NCBI GenBank assembly: GCA_030435675.1
Contig: CM059625.1
Span: 2,790,001 to 2,854,000 of the forward strand
Source: Steinernema hermaphroditum
Lineage: Eukaryota > Nematoda > Chromadorea > Rhabditida > Steinernematidae
Reading direction: 5' to 3'
Length of the DNA: 64,000 nucleotides
Shown here in pieces: positions 1 to 11,702 of this stretch. How positions within the stretch are numbered: position 1 is the stretch's first letter; the number at the start of each line of letters is the position of its first letter. Made by a program: the position numbers and the translations under genes. Below the pieces are notes generated by a model, which made no database searches, was not told the origin of the DNA, and worked only from the letters and a program-made list of their open reading frames with translations.

Positions 1-977
1 GTGGTCACGAGTCCCGTCTGCGGTCTGGGCCCACACATGCTGAAGAAAAAGGAGGAGCTACACTGAAGAGTGAAGGATATTGTCAACAAAGCGATATCAG
101 AGTTCGCCTCCCCAGCCACCGGCAAGAGCACCGATCAAAATAGGGCCAAAGGTTCTCTGCATATGCTCAATGAATTTCGATCCTGATCGAGTGTTAACCT
201 AATTACCATAAACGAAACAGCAGTGCGTACGCACCAGCAAAGATTAGCTTAAGCAATTTGTGCCATTATTTCCATGACGTGCTTTGCAAAATAAGGAAAT
301 GATGGGAATTATAGTATTATTGCAGTGGGTGGCGTCATGTTTCCAATTGTGTCATTGACGTGGGGTCACAGAATCCAGTAGCTGGTGAGAAGCAGCGTCT
401 CAAATGATGATTAGTAAACATCCTTAGTTGACTAGGGACGTTACGGTATTCTGCGGTGAAAGCATAGGTGTTGTTACCGTAGCCCTAAATATGGCGTCCC
501 TAAAGAAAGGCAGTCAGCAGCAGAGCATGAAGGGTCAACAGCGTCATCCAGTGGCTAGTGCTAGTGTCAAATGATGATTAGTGAATATCGATATTGCTTT
601 CGATGGATTGGAACCATCAAGGTTTTCCGTGATGAAACCACGAGTGTTACTACCGTAGTGTCAAATAAGGTGTCCGGCGTCACGAAAAACAACATCTAGC
701 GCCACACAGTGGACTTGTTTTTCAAATCTTTCCAATGAAATCCACTACCGTAGTTTATCTTGCCACATTACCACGGCTTTTTTGAGCACAGCATTAAAGA
801 GAAACACTAACAAAAAGGTTTTTAAACTTTAAACTAAAACTTTTTTTATTAAATTCACAAAACAAAACACATCATTTTTTATGAGGGGCACTGGAGGAGT
901 CCTTCTTCGAAGCAGCTTGCAAAACTGGATATTCATAAAAGCGGCAAATGTGGTACTGTTTACCAGCGACCGCAGTC

Positions 978-1122
978 TTAGTGGGCCTTCTTCTCGATCC
1001 ACGTTTGCGGCACGTGCGGGAGCCCGCAACCAGAGGGCACGACCGCCCTATACAGGGCCTCTAGCTTCGGATCGCCCTTCGGTTTGCGTCCTACAAAGTG
1101 GCGTGAAGTCGAATTGGCGGCC
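978..1122 (-). CDS. Possible last exon of an unrecognised gene
   Basis: I do not recognise this protein. On the minus strand an acceptor-like CTGTAG is followed by an open frame of 47 codons that reads ...RHFVGRKPKGDPKLEALYR... and ends ...PQTWIEKKAH-stop. About 130 bases past the stop, still on the minus strand, there is an AATAAA (forward 845-850), as expected for a polyadenylation signal. The peptide is basic and has no membrane segment. No upstream exon could be joined with confidence. It could be the end of a small ribosomal or mitochondrial protein, but that is only an impression from composition. Confidence 0.33.
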
Positions 1123-1382
1123 CTACAGGAGTTACAAAGGAAAGAGGTTGTGCAGGAGGTAGCGCTACCTACGATTTGACAGGAGTGACTTCCACAGTAG
1201 CTGAATTTCCCATTTTGCCGAGGGATGAAAGGCGGTTGTGGTGGGATGAAAGGCGGCAGGAGAAACAACTTTTACAAGAAGCGTCTACAAATGGCGCTGT
1301 CTACTACGCTGAAGAAGGCGGGGCTCACGATTGCATAGAGTCTTTCCAAGTGGTTTCGAAGGGACAATTAGTTTTCATTTGA

Positions 1383-2029
1383 ACTGAATTTCACAGATGT
1401 TCTCGATCTAGCATTCTGTGCTAGGAAAGTGTAGGAGACAAAGATAAAATGGCAACATATTTATCGTTATCGATAAGCAAATAAGGAAATAAGTTAACAT
1501 TAGATCAACAAGAACGAGATTTCAAACAACTTCTACAAATTCACGTCGGGCCTTTGTTTGAGGTTGAGGCCTAACTGGAAGATTTAGATGGATTTCATCT
1601 ACTGGAGTCGTGTTGCTCTCGGTATCCTCGGGGTGGGGTGTTGCGGGAGTAATCCTGAATTGAGGTATGTCAGTTTAAGACACAAGATTGGCAAGGTTTG
1701 ACGGATGATTTTTAACAGAACTGGCGGATTTCGAATCGGATTTCCGAGTTCCAATCCAAACCGCCAACTCTGATGTTTAACCCCGAAAGAATAGTTTTCG
1801 AATAGTAGTCCATCGACATCTGTCTAATGAGGCAACCGCTTAAGTATAGAGCTGGCGGATTTCAGTCCGAATTTTCGGGTAAAATTTTTCGTTTTTTTTT
1901 TTTGAATTTCCGAGTTCCAATATGTTGTTTAACCCCAAAGGAATAGTTTCCTTTTCAAAAACCTCTTACGTATTAAAAACCGGCCGTATGTGCGAAATTT
2001 CGTGGGCAACTGTTGGACTTAGAGCTTTT
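1383..2029. other. No gene seen
   Basis: AT-rich sequence with two similar stretches (about 1715-1760 and 1850-1930) that share the words GCGGATTTC and TTTCCGAGTTCCAA, which suggests a small diverged repeat. No coding exon is supported. Confidence 0.4.
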
Positions 2030-2260
2030 TTAAATCGAAAAAACTAACTTAATTTCCGGTACGATGAGCACCCGTCCACGAAGTCTACGGTAGAGCTTGT
2101 AGAGCCGGGTCTTCCTGATCCTCCTTTGCACCAAATACGAAATGTGTTCGCAGACGTCGCGCAACAGACCGGATGTGTACCATTCTTGGCAAACGATGGC
2201 TATGAAGATTGAAGTAATTAACGCGATTGCAAACAGTGGCCAAAAGAAGTAATCCTCCAT
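2030..2260 (-). CDS. Small single-pass membrane protein, orphan
   Basis: A 76-codon minus-strand frame that starts MEDYFFWPLFAIALITSIF. Residues about 6-25 form one hydrophobic segment. It is followed by a strongly basic tail (RRIRKTRLYKLYRRLRG), so the C-terminus should face the cytoplasm. After RRLRG a GTGCTC could act as a splice donor, so the last residues (VLIVPEIKLVFSI) may be intron. I do not recognise a family. It resembles in size and layout the other short minus-strand membrane genes in this window (7.9, 14.2, 19 and 24.3 kb). It could also be a fragment of a larger gene. Confidence 0.4.
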   Translation of the reverse strand: MEDYFFWPLFAIALITSIFIAIVCQEWYTSGLLRDVCEHISYLVQRRIRKTRLYKLYRRLRGRVLIVPEIKLVFSI

Positions 2261-2269
2261 TTAACCTCG

Positions 2270-3920
2270 TTTCCGGCGACCTTAAAGAACTCTGTTATAC
2301 TACTGTATGGCCAGGAAGATCAATGGACTCTAGCCACCCCCATTGACCATATTAGAAAGTCATCTAGCTCGCGGGAAGAAGCAAAAAAACGCCAAAATGC
2401 AAAGCTCATAAGAACAGCTCATCAGGGATGGACTGTTAGACAGATATGTTAGATTATTGGGCGTGAAGTCAACAAAACACCGTCTCACACACACTTGGGT
2501 ACCGCAACGAACAGCCCAAGGCAATTCCCACGTCGCGAAATGGCGATTTTAATAAATTGAATGGGAACGCGACGGGCACATCTGATGGCGGGCGCTCTGC
2601 TGAGCAGTCAATATCACAGCATAGAAAGCAATTATCTCATAGGTACCAGTGTGTGGCTTTAAGAGCTCACGTGTGAGCTTTACCGATCGCTAATCTCATT
2701 GCGCGGAGCCTGACTGAGCTCTATGTTCATCTAGAGTTTCATGCTTGCCTACATAGGATGGGCTGGCTTTCACAAACTTGAATGCAAAGTCGATAAGGTA
2801 TACAGGACTAGGTTAACGGTAAACTATCGTAGTTTGAATCAAGGTCAGACAGTGTGGTTTGTTGTGCTGCCTTTGCTCTCTTCACAGCCCCCTTACTCTT
2901 CCACATTGATTACGGTAACGTCTATCGTCTTATTTTTCCATACAACACTTAGCATGTGCGTATCGCTCGTGCCCGCGACCTATTCATTCCCTTCTCTTCC
3001 CGGAATTTCGCTTGGATGTCGCCGCTGCGCTTGACAATAATCCCATTATGCGCAGGTTCAGCGAGCGGAAACTCAAAGTAGGCCCATTAGCAGTAATCGC
3101 GTCAGCGAACCGGTGACGCAGGCGGACAACATTCGATTATGGAGATGATCTGTGCGCCGAACAATGTCATAGATAGGTTATTTGCATCTTAAGACTGCGT
3201 CACGACACGATAAGTGTACGGTAACGCCGTCAACATCGGGCTGGACTTCTGATGTGTTCAAAAAACCGATAATTCTAATCAGACATGATACGCATAGTTG
3301 AAGGCTCCTACAGTATAGCGCGACTAGGACATAAGTTGCAAAAAGGCGTCACGTCATAAGCCCACTACGACCTCTACGAACATAATAGCATTCATAAATT
3401 TGCGCGCTCGTTTACGTCAACATCTCGCGCACTTCTAACACAGTTGAGATAATTTTCATGGATTATTTTTGGATATACGTTGACGCGAGCGCATAATCTG
3501 CTTACGAATCGGCTGATAGATCAACGAACGCGACAGGGAAGTTCAATTGACAGCGGATATCCTTAATCATCGACATCTGGGGCATAATCACAAGCTGCTT
3601 CCTCTCTGGCTACTAAAGCCTCGTAAATAAACGTTCAATCACCTTCCGATACCATACTACATCACGGTCAAACAACAACTTCCGTCCCGCGCCCAGCAAA
3701 ATGCTCTCTCGGACCCGAAACATAAGACCTATCCGATCTCAATTTTATCACATGACTTCGACAGAATTACTGATACAAGTCTATCAATAAGGACTTATTC
3801 CTGGAGAACTTCAGGAGGGCCGACAGGCTCGGTAATGGACTTCCGATTCGGAAGTAGTGGAATTTTCGCGACTTCCAAGAACATTCTAAATGTGAAAAAG
3901 ATAGCATAGCTAAGATTACT
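2270..3920. other. No gene seen
   Basis: Only short unsupported frames on both strands. No splice-consistent chain, RNA gene or clear repeat found. Confidence 0.5.
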
Positions 3921-3924
3921 CCTC

Positions 3925-5124
3925 TTACTCATCGCTGTACTTCCTGAAAATAATGTGGAGCTTCGGGTACAGGGTCGCTCGAGAGTGCATCATGTGGTTG
4001 AGTGCCCACATAAGCGGTTCGACATCCTCAACCTTGTATCCGCTGTATTTCTTTAGGACGGGGGTCTAGAAAAGTCGACTTATTACGGACACTATCCATG
4101 CAATCTACCCAGTCTTCCATTTTCTTCATGCGGAGAGCAAGCAAGAAGGCAGCAGCGGCCATCAGACTCTCTGGAACCACAACAAACTCGATGAACATCA
4201 GGGAGGTTTCCAGTATGAAGAGAGCGAGGGCCAGCGTGACCATGTCAACCTTTGACACGTTGGCGTAGCGGCGCAGGAAACGATACGAGAGCGGCATTCC
4301 GAGGTCGAAGCCGACTATCTCGAGCATCTTGCGCTCCATGGCACACAACTGATCCCGAGTGAACTGGTGGTCGCAGAAGTAGAGGAAGTCGGCGATTAGG
4401 GGCGGGCGACGCTCTTCGTACTTGGCAGCGATGAAGATCGCCGAAGAGCCAATAAGTTGAAACTCCTGGCAGCGAACGATTTCCTTTATGTTGCCAATAT
4501 ACGTGTCGAGCAGCTTCACTGCCAAGTACAAAGTTTCGTAGTTCAGCTCGAAGTTTCTCTGGATCTTCACCATCCAGGCGAGGAAGGCCGCGCGTGCTTC
4601 TTTTGTTACGTTGCGTTGACGTGAGGTGTAATCACTCACGCGGAACATGTTCTAAATGCATCCATTAGAGATGGCGGCAGATGAGTGTTCGCACCTCACG
4701 AGCTTTATGGTATTGGAAGATATCGAACGCGTACTCGGAAAAGCTGAGAAGGTCCGCCGCGTTTTCCTTGTCCAGGTCAAATCCGAGACATGGATCGGGT
4801 GAAGCGGGTAGAGCTCTAAATCAGCCAGTCAATCATGTTTAGATGCAGTTATCCTCACTTTTGTGGCTCCCGCTCGCTGATGCTCACTCCGTTGATAACT
4901 TTCTTCGGCTGCAGAGCAGCGGACTTCGACGTGTCGACGCGGATGTTGGACATGACATGCATCACATCGCTGAAGGACGCACGCTTGGCCTTCGGCTCAC
5001 CCTTGTCGGAGTCATGGTTGGCCAACGACTGCGTAATCTGTCGCTTGATGCGATTCCTCACATTCTTCTCCTGTCCGGCAGCGACATTGTCGGCATTGGC
5101 AGCGTCTCTTCCTCGGAGCATCAT
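3925..5124 (-). CDS. cyb-3: G2/mitotic cyclin B3
   Basis: Regulatory subunit of CDK1 for mitotic entry and chromosome segregation. Four minus-strand exons join in phase: 5124-4859, 4815-4695, 4651-4109 and 4065-3925. This gives 356 residues, close to the 385 I recall for C. elegans CYB-3. All three introns are 43 bases. Exon 1 carries a destruction-box-like RASFSDV with Phe at position 4, as I recall for B3 cyclins. The cyclin fold starts at FDIFQYHKARE and continues through FRVSDYTSRQRNVTK..., AAKYEERRPPLIADF and the C-terminal TPVLKKYSGYKVEDVEPL. It ends ...RKYSDE. The start MMLRGRD follows TTTAAG; an earlier 5' exon or a trans-splice site is possible. No stop or frameshift interrupts the model. 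Confidence 0.95.
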
Positions 5125-5129
5125 CCTTA

Positions 5130-7700
5130 AATTGAAGCTAACAATGAGAACCCGGCTTGGAAACCGAGCGACCTACCAAATCACTTGAGTTGAAAACAAT
5201 AACGAGAAGATGTGACGACTCGGTTAGTCGTGAAGTTGTTGTCCTGAAAACAAACAACCAATGTAGGCAGGCATGACAAACGTCAAACGATAATAGTAGG
5301 GAAGATACGTAGAGAGATCTCGTGCACAAAACTATTTCATAATTCAATGCTTCCGAATCAAAATACAAAATATTTGCAATTTTCTGCTCAAATGCCTTTT
5401 AACCTCTTTCACACAAGCACCTAGACACATGAGACACGTATATACAGTCTATTTTTTGCGAACTCCACAAAGCGACCAATCACCGCGTCGTGAGACCCAG
5501 AATCCGCTTCAGCGCATTGTTTTGCAGACATTTTCATTTCTTGACTACATCCGAGTTAGTTGACTACATCGTTTGAAGTCCTTTCCAGTGGCATCCTTGC
5601 TCCGCGATCAGAATCCGTGGTAACTAGATAGAGCTAAGAGAGACTCATCCATATATCGAAGAGGATTCTATCAGCGTAAGATGTGTAGAGGTCAGAATAG
5701 CGATTGTTGGGGCCAATACAACCCGGCCCCGTTGGCCCCGGTGGTCCCGATGGAACTTTCCCACCCATCACAGACGGTGCGTGCAAATTGAGATTGCTTT
5801 TGGCACGAGATACGTCCCAATCTCACGGCCGCGATTTTTTGGCCTCTATCAGAAGTGTGCTTCCGTGTGTGGACACATTTTCTACGCAGTGTAAAGATTG
5901 GCATCATGGGAAAGTGTACAAATTCCAAATAGTTGTTTGCCCAGAAATTTGCCAATTGCACATCAACGGATGGGGGTCATCAGAGAAGGGTCAAATCCCT
6001 ATTTCGATGGGAAGGATACGCCGTTGTCGCCGAGAAATGAACAGGATGCCAGCGTCTACTGAGACTGCGGAGTCTCTCTGAGAAGTTCCTGATCTCAATG
6101 AATAGTTCAATTTCGAATAGTCCGTGGGACGCTGGCATCCTCGTCGACAACAGCGCATCCTACCCATCGAAATAGAGATTTGAAGAGGGCAAACGGGGCA
6201 GGTTGCCTTACAACTGTTTTGTTGATAAGCTCCTCGAAATTCCTTCATCCACGGTTTTGGAGATGAACATTTATGCAGCGTCTGGAAACCGCTCTTTAAG
6301 GCATACTTCATGTAGTACTTGTTGGTCATCCCTCATTTTCAACACAAAACCAGGCCCGATCGCACTTCAAGAACATCTATGCGCCTCGGGAGTCCTCGAA
6401 GACGAAAAACACCTACGCGTACAGCTTGTTCAACCGGCGAGAATGTTGGTAGAATCTGTTGAGAAAGTGACGCCTTCGCTGCTTAACTCTAAGATCCTCA
6501 AGAATCCACTCGATGTGGTGTAGCGAGACCTCTTTCTTTTGTATCGGTGAGCCCTCACCGGTCTATATGAGACATATATCAAAGCGCAGGCCAAGATAAA
6601 CTCTGCGATTACTAACTACTAACAAAAATATTTATTTAACATTAACAAATAGGAGGAACGCCCAGGTGGTGAATCTCCGCCGACGAGAATGGGCTCCAGT
6701 CGTGTGTGGTGTCTAGGCAGCGCTAGGGTTGGCTGCTGCACGTTGGACGTATGTCACTTTTGGCTGACGTTTACTAAAAATACGGTGAGCCTACTTTGAC
6801 CATCGCCCTTACCGAAGACAACGACATCGTAGTCTTCGTAGGAGGTTGATGATGCGCGTCATCAGAGACGGAGGACCAAAAGCAATGACTCTTTTACGTG
6901 GGGCAGCCATTTCTGAAATTTGTCAAAAACATTGCAAATTCTTCTAAATGGTGGAAGCGAGACTCTCGAGAACTGTATGAATGAAAAAAAACGGTGGTAG
7001 GCTCAGTTATGTAGAAAAAATGGGAGGAGAGGGAGAAGTAGCCAATCAAACGCTGGGGGCGGCGCTCGCGACCCGACAGCTTACGGCGACAGGCGAAAAC
7101 ACAAAAAAGCGAAAAACTCTTACGTACAGAAATGTTCCCCTTTGAAATTAAGCGTAAAGGCAAAAAACGGAATCCACGGCTTTCTCCGTTTTTAGCCTCT
7201 ATTCATTTTAGTCATCTTAAAGCTAATGATGGACATTAAACACCAAAAGACTTACGAAAATATTAGTTTAAAGCAAACCCAAAAACGGTTTCGAGTACGA
7301 CTACCACAGCCTGGGATAAAAACGGACCATTTCGCACGCTCCACGCCAGCAACTCCAGGTGAGAGCCGACGTTCTCCAGGTGCGCCTGTCGTCTAGGCCA
7401 GCCCAGGAAGGGATTTTCGAAACTATCCTAATTATGTTAGCTGGCGGGACGCCAGCGGATTAAAGCTCAATGGGATTATGCAGTGCATATAGCCTGACCC
7501 GCATGAAATTATTGTTTTTGTTGTAAGATAGGGAGAAAAGACGGGAGACGAGATGATTATGGCATTGTCGGCAAAAGTTCCTTCAGAAAGGAGGATACAC
7601 TAGGTTGCAAACCGACTTCAATTTTGTGACCTTTCTGACCGAAATTTTGTGACCGAAATTTTGTGACAATTTCCTTCATAAGACGCATAAGGACCTGAAA
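5130..7700. other. No gene seen; one imperfect inverted repeat
   Basis: Several short frames, none with splice or homology support. At 5704 a few codons read as three Gly-X-Y triplets (GPVGPGGPDG), too short to call a collagen. The only clear structure is the inverted repeat at 5993-6181, listed separately. Confidence 0.45.
5993..6181. repeat. Imperfect inverted repeat (hairpin or MITE remnant)
   Basis: The left arm (5993-6056) and right arm (6128-6181) are reverse complements over about 54 bases, with an 11-base insertion in the left arm and a few mismatches. Shared words include TATTTCGATGGG, GTTGTCG and ATGCCAGCGTC. The spacer is about 70 bases. It could be a MITE relic or a source of folded RNA. 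Confidence 0.6.
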
Positions 7701-7711
7701 TGCGACCTTCG

Positions 7712-7790
7712 CGAATGTCTATGTGGTGTTGTGGGTAGAGAAGTTGGACGCCATGAGACCCTCGCGAGTTCGATCCCCACCGGAAGGAAT
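7712..7790 (+). repeat. tRNA-like repeat
   Basis: Contains an A-box-like TGGGTAGAGAAGTTGG and, 29 bases on, a B-box-like GAGTTCGATCCCC. The flanks do not form an acceptor stem, so I read it as a tRNA-derived short interspersed repeat rather than a tRNA gene. Confidence 0.45.
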
Positions 7791-7912
7791 AATTCTTTTC
7801 ACATTTATCATATGTTTTTTGATGCATCTTCAGGCATCTCATCAAACCAAACAACAGAACACAGCAGTAACATTGAACTATACTATTACATATTCCAATT
7901 GCAAGTCGACCA

Positions 7913-8171
7913 TTATGAGATCTCCTGAAGCTGGACGTCCTCCGGCTCTCTAAATATGAAATAGCTTAACAGCTATATAACCAAAAATATACCTTGCGAA
8001 TCGTTGTCTTCTTCGTCTCCATCGCCGATATCTTCTTTGAAGATAGTAGAAAAAGGCGCGAATGGAGAAGATCGTAATAACAGTGTAGGCAATGGACCCA
8101 ACGACCATGAAGATAACGTAGAGAGGTGTTGCAATTACACCGAAGACGATGATGAGCATTTCTGAACCCAT
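7913..8171 (-). CDS. Small membrane protein with Arg-rich tail, orphan
   Basis: Two exons join in phase across a 43-base intron: 8171-7993 and 7949-7913. The product is 71 residues. It begins MGSEMLIIVFGVIATPLYVI and is hydrophobic over about residues 5-38, probably two short passes or one long one. An extremely basic stretch follows (QRRYRRWRRRRQRFAR), then a short acidic end, EPEDVQLQEIS. The start is chosen because a TTTCAG acceptor lies 15 bases upstream, which suits spliced-leader trans-splicing. An open frame continues further upstream to 8318 and is probably not translated. No family recognised. Confidence 0.6.
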
Positions 8172-8392
8172 GAGGCAGTACGTTTTCTGAAAGTACGCAT
8201 AATCGATGTTGTCGATCGCTGATCTATCTTTCTGTTGAGGGCTCTTTTGCACATGAGAGGGAGCATGAGAAGACAATGACAAACTTTGAACGTGTTGATC
8301 TCGAACGAATACGTTCACGTGAGCGCTTATTCAATGATTCAGCGCCCTTTCACAGAGCGTGTACTACTTCGGGCTTAATTAAATATGTGGCA

Positions 8393-8690
8393 AATATCGT
8401 CATCAGGGTTGTGCGGAACAATGCGTGTGTCCGAAACCGGAAGAAACGCTCGAGGCGGGTTCGAATCCACCCTGGGGACTGACATTTTTATCTTCAGTCA
8501 TTTTCATTTGATACTAGTCGCAAAGTTTTTCTTCTGTCTATTTATGTCAAAAGAAAAACTATGTTAATAAAATGGCTGTCTTAAACCGACGATAAAAATG
8601 TTTGGTCTCCGGGGGGATTCGAACCCGCCTCGAGCCGTTTCTTTCGGTTCCGACTTCCGGGTTACTTCCGCACAACCCTGATCGTCGTGC
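8393..8690. repeat. Inverted pair of tRNA-like repeats
   Basis: A plus-strand copy (about 8399-8480) and a minus-strand copy (about 8603-8690) share CAGGGTTGTGCGGAA, CGAGGCGGGTTCGAATCC and intervening sequence. Each ends in a T-arm-like GGTTCGAATCC, but neither folds into a full tRNA because no 5' acceptor strand matches. They face each other across about 120 bases, so the transcript would form a long hairpin. Confidence 0.65.
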
Positions 8691-8699
8691 CTGAGTACA

Positions 8700-10458
8700 A
8701 GAGAAAGAGAAAAGGAGGAGCGCTTTTTTGCTTCAACGAAGAAAAAGCCGTGGAAGAAAGAAAAGCCGTGGAAGAAAACTCTTTAAACTAGGGGCTCACA
8801 TAAAAAATTGATGGTGGATAACAGCTTGCGACTATCTGCTTCTGAAAACCAAAATACGATGGCCTACTAGCCAAACTCTTTACGCCTCATTCACTGTTAC
8901 TAAGATTGTTGTTATTCATTGTCATTTTTTAAAATGGACTCCGAAAAACTGCGCTTTGCCACTGTCACTGAAAAACTCGTCAATCGTCATTACCAATGGC
9001 CTTCAAGGATGTGGACGAATGAGGACCAATTCGGACGAAGGACATCTGGCCTTCCAGGTCGACGGATCTGAATCCGATGATCTGCGCAATCTGGTACATT
9101 CTGGAAGAGGTGAGGTGAGCGCTAAAGGCTGTATCGACGCTAAAGGTGACCAATTTGAATGATATTTGGGCTCTATGTATGTAATTTTGCGAGTTGAATA
9201 AGGTAGTACTTTCCCATCATGAAAAGCTTGCTTTTTATTTAACCTTATGTTTACCCTATATAGCTATTACCTGACCACACCTTGGCTTCCGTGGTTTCCG
9301 TGGTGTGCTATCCAGTTCAATCAAGAGCCACAAATACGATTCCGCCCTTATACGGTTTTGTATTCGAATATTCGCTACATTGAATTGACTCATTGGAGAA
9401 GTTATGGAATGGAAGTTGGCTAACAGAGCTTCCTAATTGCCAAAAAGACTACGTCATCTATTAACCTTTGAGATAAGACGGAACTAAGGCGGACAGATCT
9501 GACCTAACACGATGGACTCCTCAAATGAAATGGGAAAAAAATCCGCGAACAATCGTTGTCTTATTTCCTACTGAACCTAATCTCGACTTCAATCGATATA
9601 AAACGCGCAATAGCATGGTTCTATCCAATAAGCCACGACAGTGACGCCATTTGTCACAGCGATGCTGTAGCGCTATGAAATTCACTTCCGGGTTTCGCAA
9701 CAAACACAAAATTAGAAAGAATCGGACGGGAACTCCACGCGCGAAAACGACGCGCGTGCAGAAGGCGCTCCGCGTCCAGTAGGAAAGCAACGCAAGCCGC
9801 CTGATATTAATAGCTCGAACACCTTAATCGGCTCACGCGACACGATGCAATCAATACGCGGTTGTGGTGGCACAGTTAATGAATATCGAGATGATGTGTC
9901 AGTCTTGGAAATGGGCCTTTTCAACGTATTTCCGAACGTTTTGCAATTTTGATAATTAACAACATTGTTTTATAATTGCCACTCGCCACTTAATTCAAAA
10001 AAGTTCGCAAGTAGATCGGCCTTTCTGTTCGAATAGGATATCAACCCTGCATCCACAGTATCATAAATGGAAAACATCTGTCGCCAGCTGTTTTTCAAAG
10101 AGAAAGCACGCCTACTACTTGCGAAAAACAAGTCTCTACGATCAGATAAGAGCAGATCAGGTCGTTCGGAGAGATCGACCTGATCTGCTACCGAGATAAA
10201 TGAAAGACCTTCAAAAGGCGATTTGCTTTTGTGTCCGCAGTTTTTCCTGGAGAACCTTTATTTTCTTACTTTTTTGATGCTCCATGTACTGAGCTAACGG
10301 TCCACAGCCCCTTTCTCATTTCATCTCTCTTACTGGACCTCAAATTATAGATTTATTATACTGTAGCACGTGTTCTTTAAAGCTTAGGCCTACTTTGCCG
10401 GTCATGTACACTACGAAAAGCACAAAAGATTAACACAGAACGAAGTTTATTTCAGTAA
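8700..10458. other. No gene seen; one perfect short palindrome
   Basis: No supported coding exon. At 10151-10189 there is a perfect 14-base inverted repeat (AGCAGATCAGGTCG) around an 11-base loop. No run of T or known context gives it a function. Confidence 0.4.
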
Positions 10459-10774
10459 CTACTGCTTGGTATCATTGTTATTTGTTGGAGACGAATAGAA
10501 CACTCCAAGAGGGCCATCAACGTGCCCATAAACCACAACTCGCAGATTTTCCCACTGCTGGCGGGGACCCGACGTGGAGGTCGATGGCGAAGAGTTCGAA
10601 AACGGTTGCGTGGTAATCGTAGCGATTGGCGGATTCGATGGAGGATTTATTGCGTTTCTAAAACAGGGAGTCGATCAGCAAACAACAAATGATGTCCTAC
10701 TGATGTCCGCCACAGCAAGACAGCTTCTGCCAGATACGGTGAATGATTGAGGTACGTACTTCGGCAGTGGGCAT
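10459..10774 (-). CDS. Orphan protein A of a tandem paralogue pair
   Basis: Exons 10774-10701 and 10657-10459 join in phase over a 43-base intron, giving at least 90 residues. An N-terminal block reads ...SIIHRIWQKLSCCGGHQ. A Pro/Ser/Thr/Asn-rich linker follows, then ...WENLRVVVYGHVDGPLGVF and ...NNNDTKQ-stop. The sequence GAAATAAAC follows the stop. The neighbour at 11703 has the same plan and an intron at the same codon, so the two are tandem duplicates. The frame is open upstream to 10945, so more N-terminal residues or an upstream exon are likely. No membrane segment and no recognised family. Confidence 0.55.
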
Positions 10775-11702
10775 AGTCGTCCGATTGTCTTGGAATCTGA
10801 ATGGGGTAAGGGTATAATGGGGCGGTAGTACATATGTGGGTAACAAAACCGGTACCGGTAACTGTTCCTTCAGGCTCTGTCCGGAACACAAAGGACGTCT
10901 GGCAACAATGCTCGTTCGAGGACATCTATTTCTACACATGCTCATCGCAGTTACCAGAAAAAGATCATAAAAAGAATATTTGGGGGTCCAGATTTTCTAG
11001 ACCTCAACTTCATCCTGACTGATTTTTTTAATATGTGGGAAACTCCGTGTTCTACAACTGTATTCTCATGGAGAGAGGGGGTTGAATAGACGTGAAAAAG
11101 GATGAGAACCAGTTTAAACGGAAAGAGATACGCTGAAGAGCGAAACATCCGCAACATTGAGATGCCGGCATGTGAGCTAATGAAGGAGTGGCTTGTCTAT
11201 TCCGCGAAGTTGAGGGTGGAGCCGGTGATGCGATGAGCTCAAGCGTAAAACCACTTCTTTAGTGCTTCAGCATTTAAATAAAAACCCAAATTTTTGACAA
11301 CACTATTCGCATATGAATTATCGGGCCTCTTATATCTAAGAACAAATCTTTCGGTTTCGACTTCGACTTGAGATAGCAGGAGGCTTCCAGGTGCGCAATA
11401 TGAAAGCTAATCCGCTTGAATCGAGAAGATTTCATCCATCGATGAATGCGAGTCACCCTCTATTGAAATCTTTGTCACAAATGAATAATGTTGAAATCTA
11501 CTGAACCTGACTCAAATTAATCTTTCACTGGTGCGCTCGATTGACTTAAGATGTCCGACGATCCAGGTGTATCTTTTTGGGGATCTCCAGTAGGTTAAAG
11601 GTCATCAGCATCTCCCTTTAGGCGGCACCAAAAATTCAGTGTGTTCATGCTAGCTATTAACATAACATTAAATTTACTACCAGACTCTAAGCAAACAATA
11701 TA

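Noticed and set aside
5704..6081. Collagen-like gene fragment
   Set aside because: Only about three Gly-X-Y triplets, with no splice sites or collagen context.
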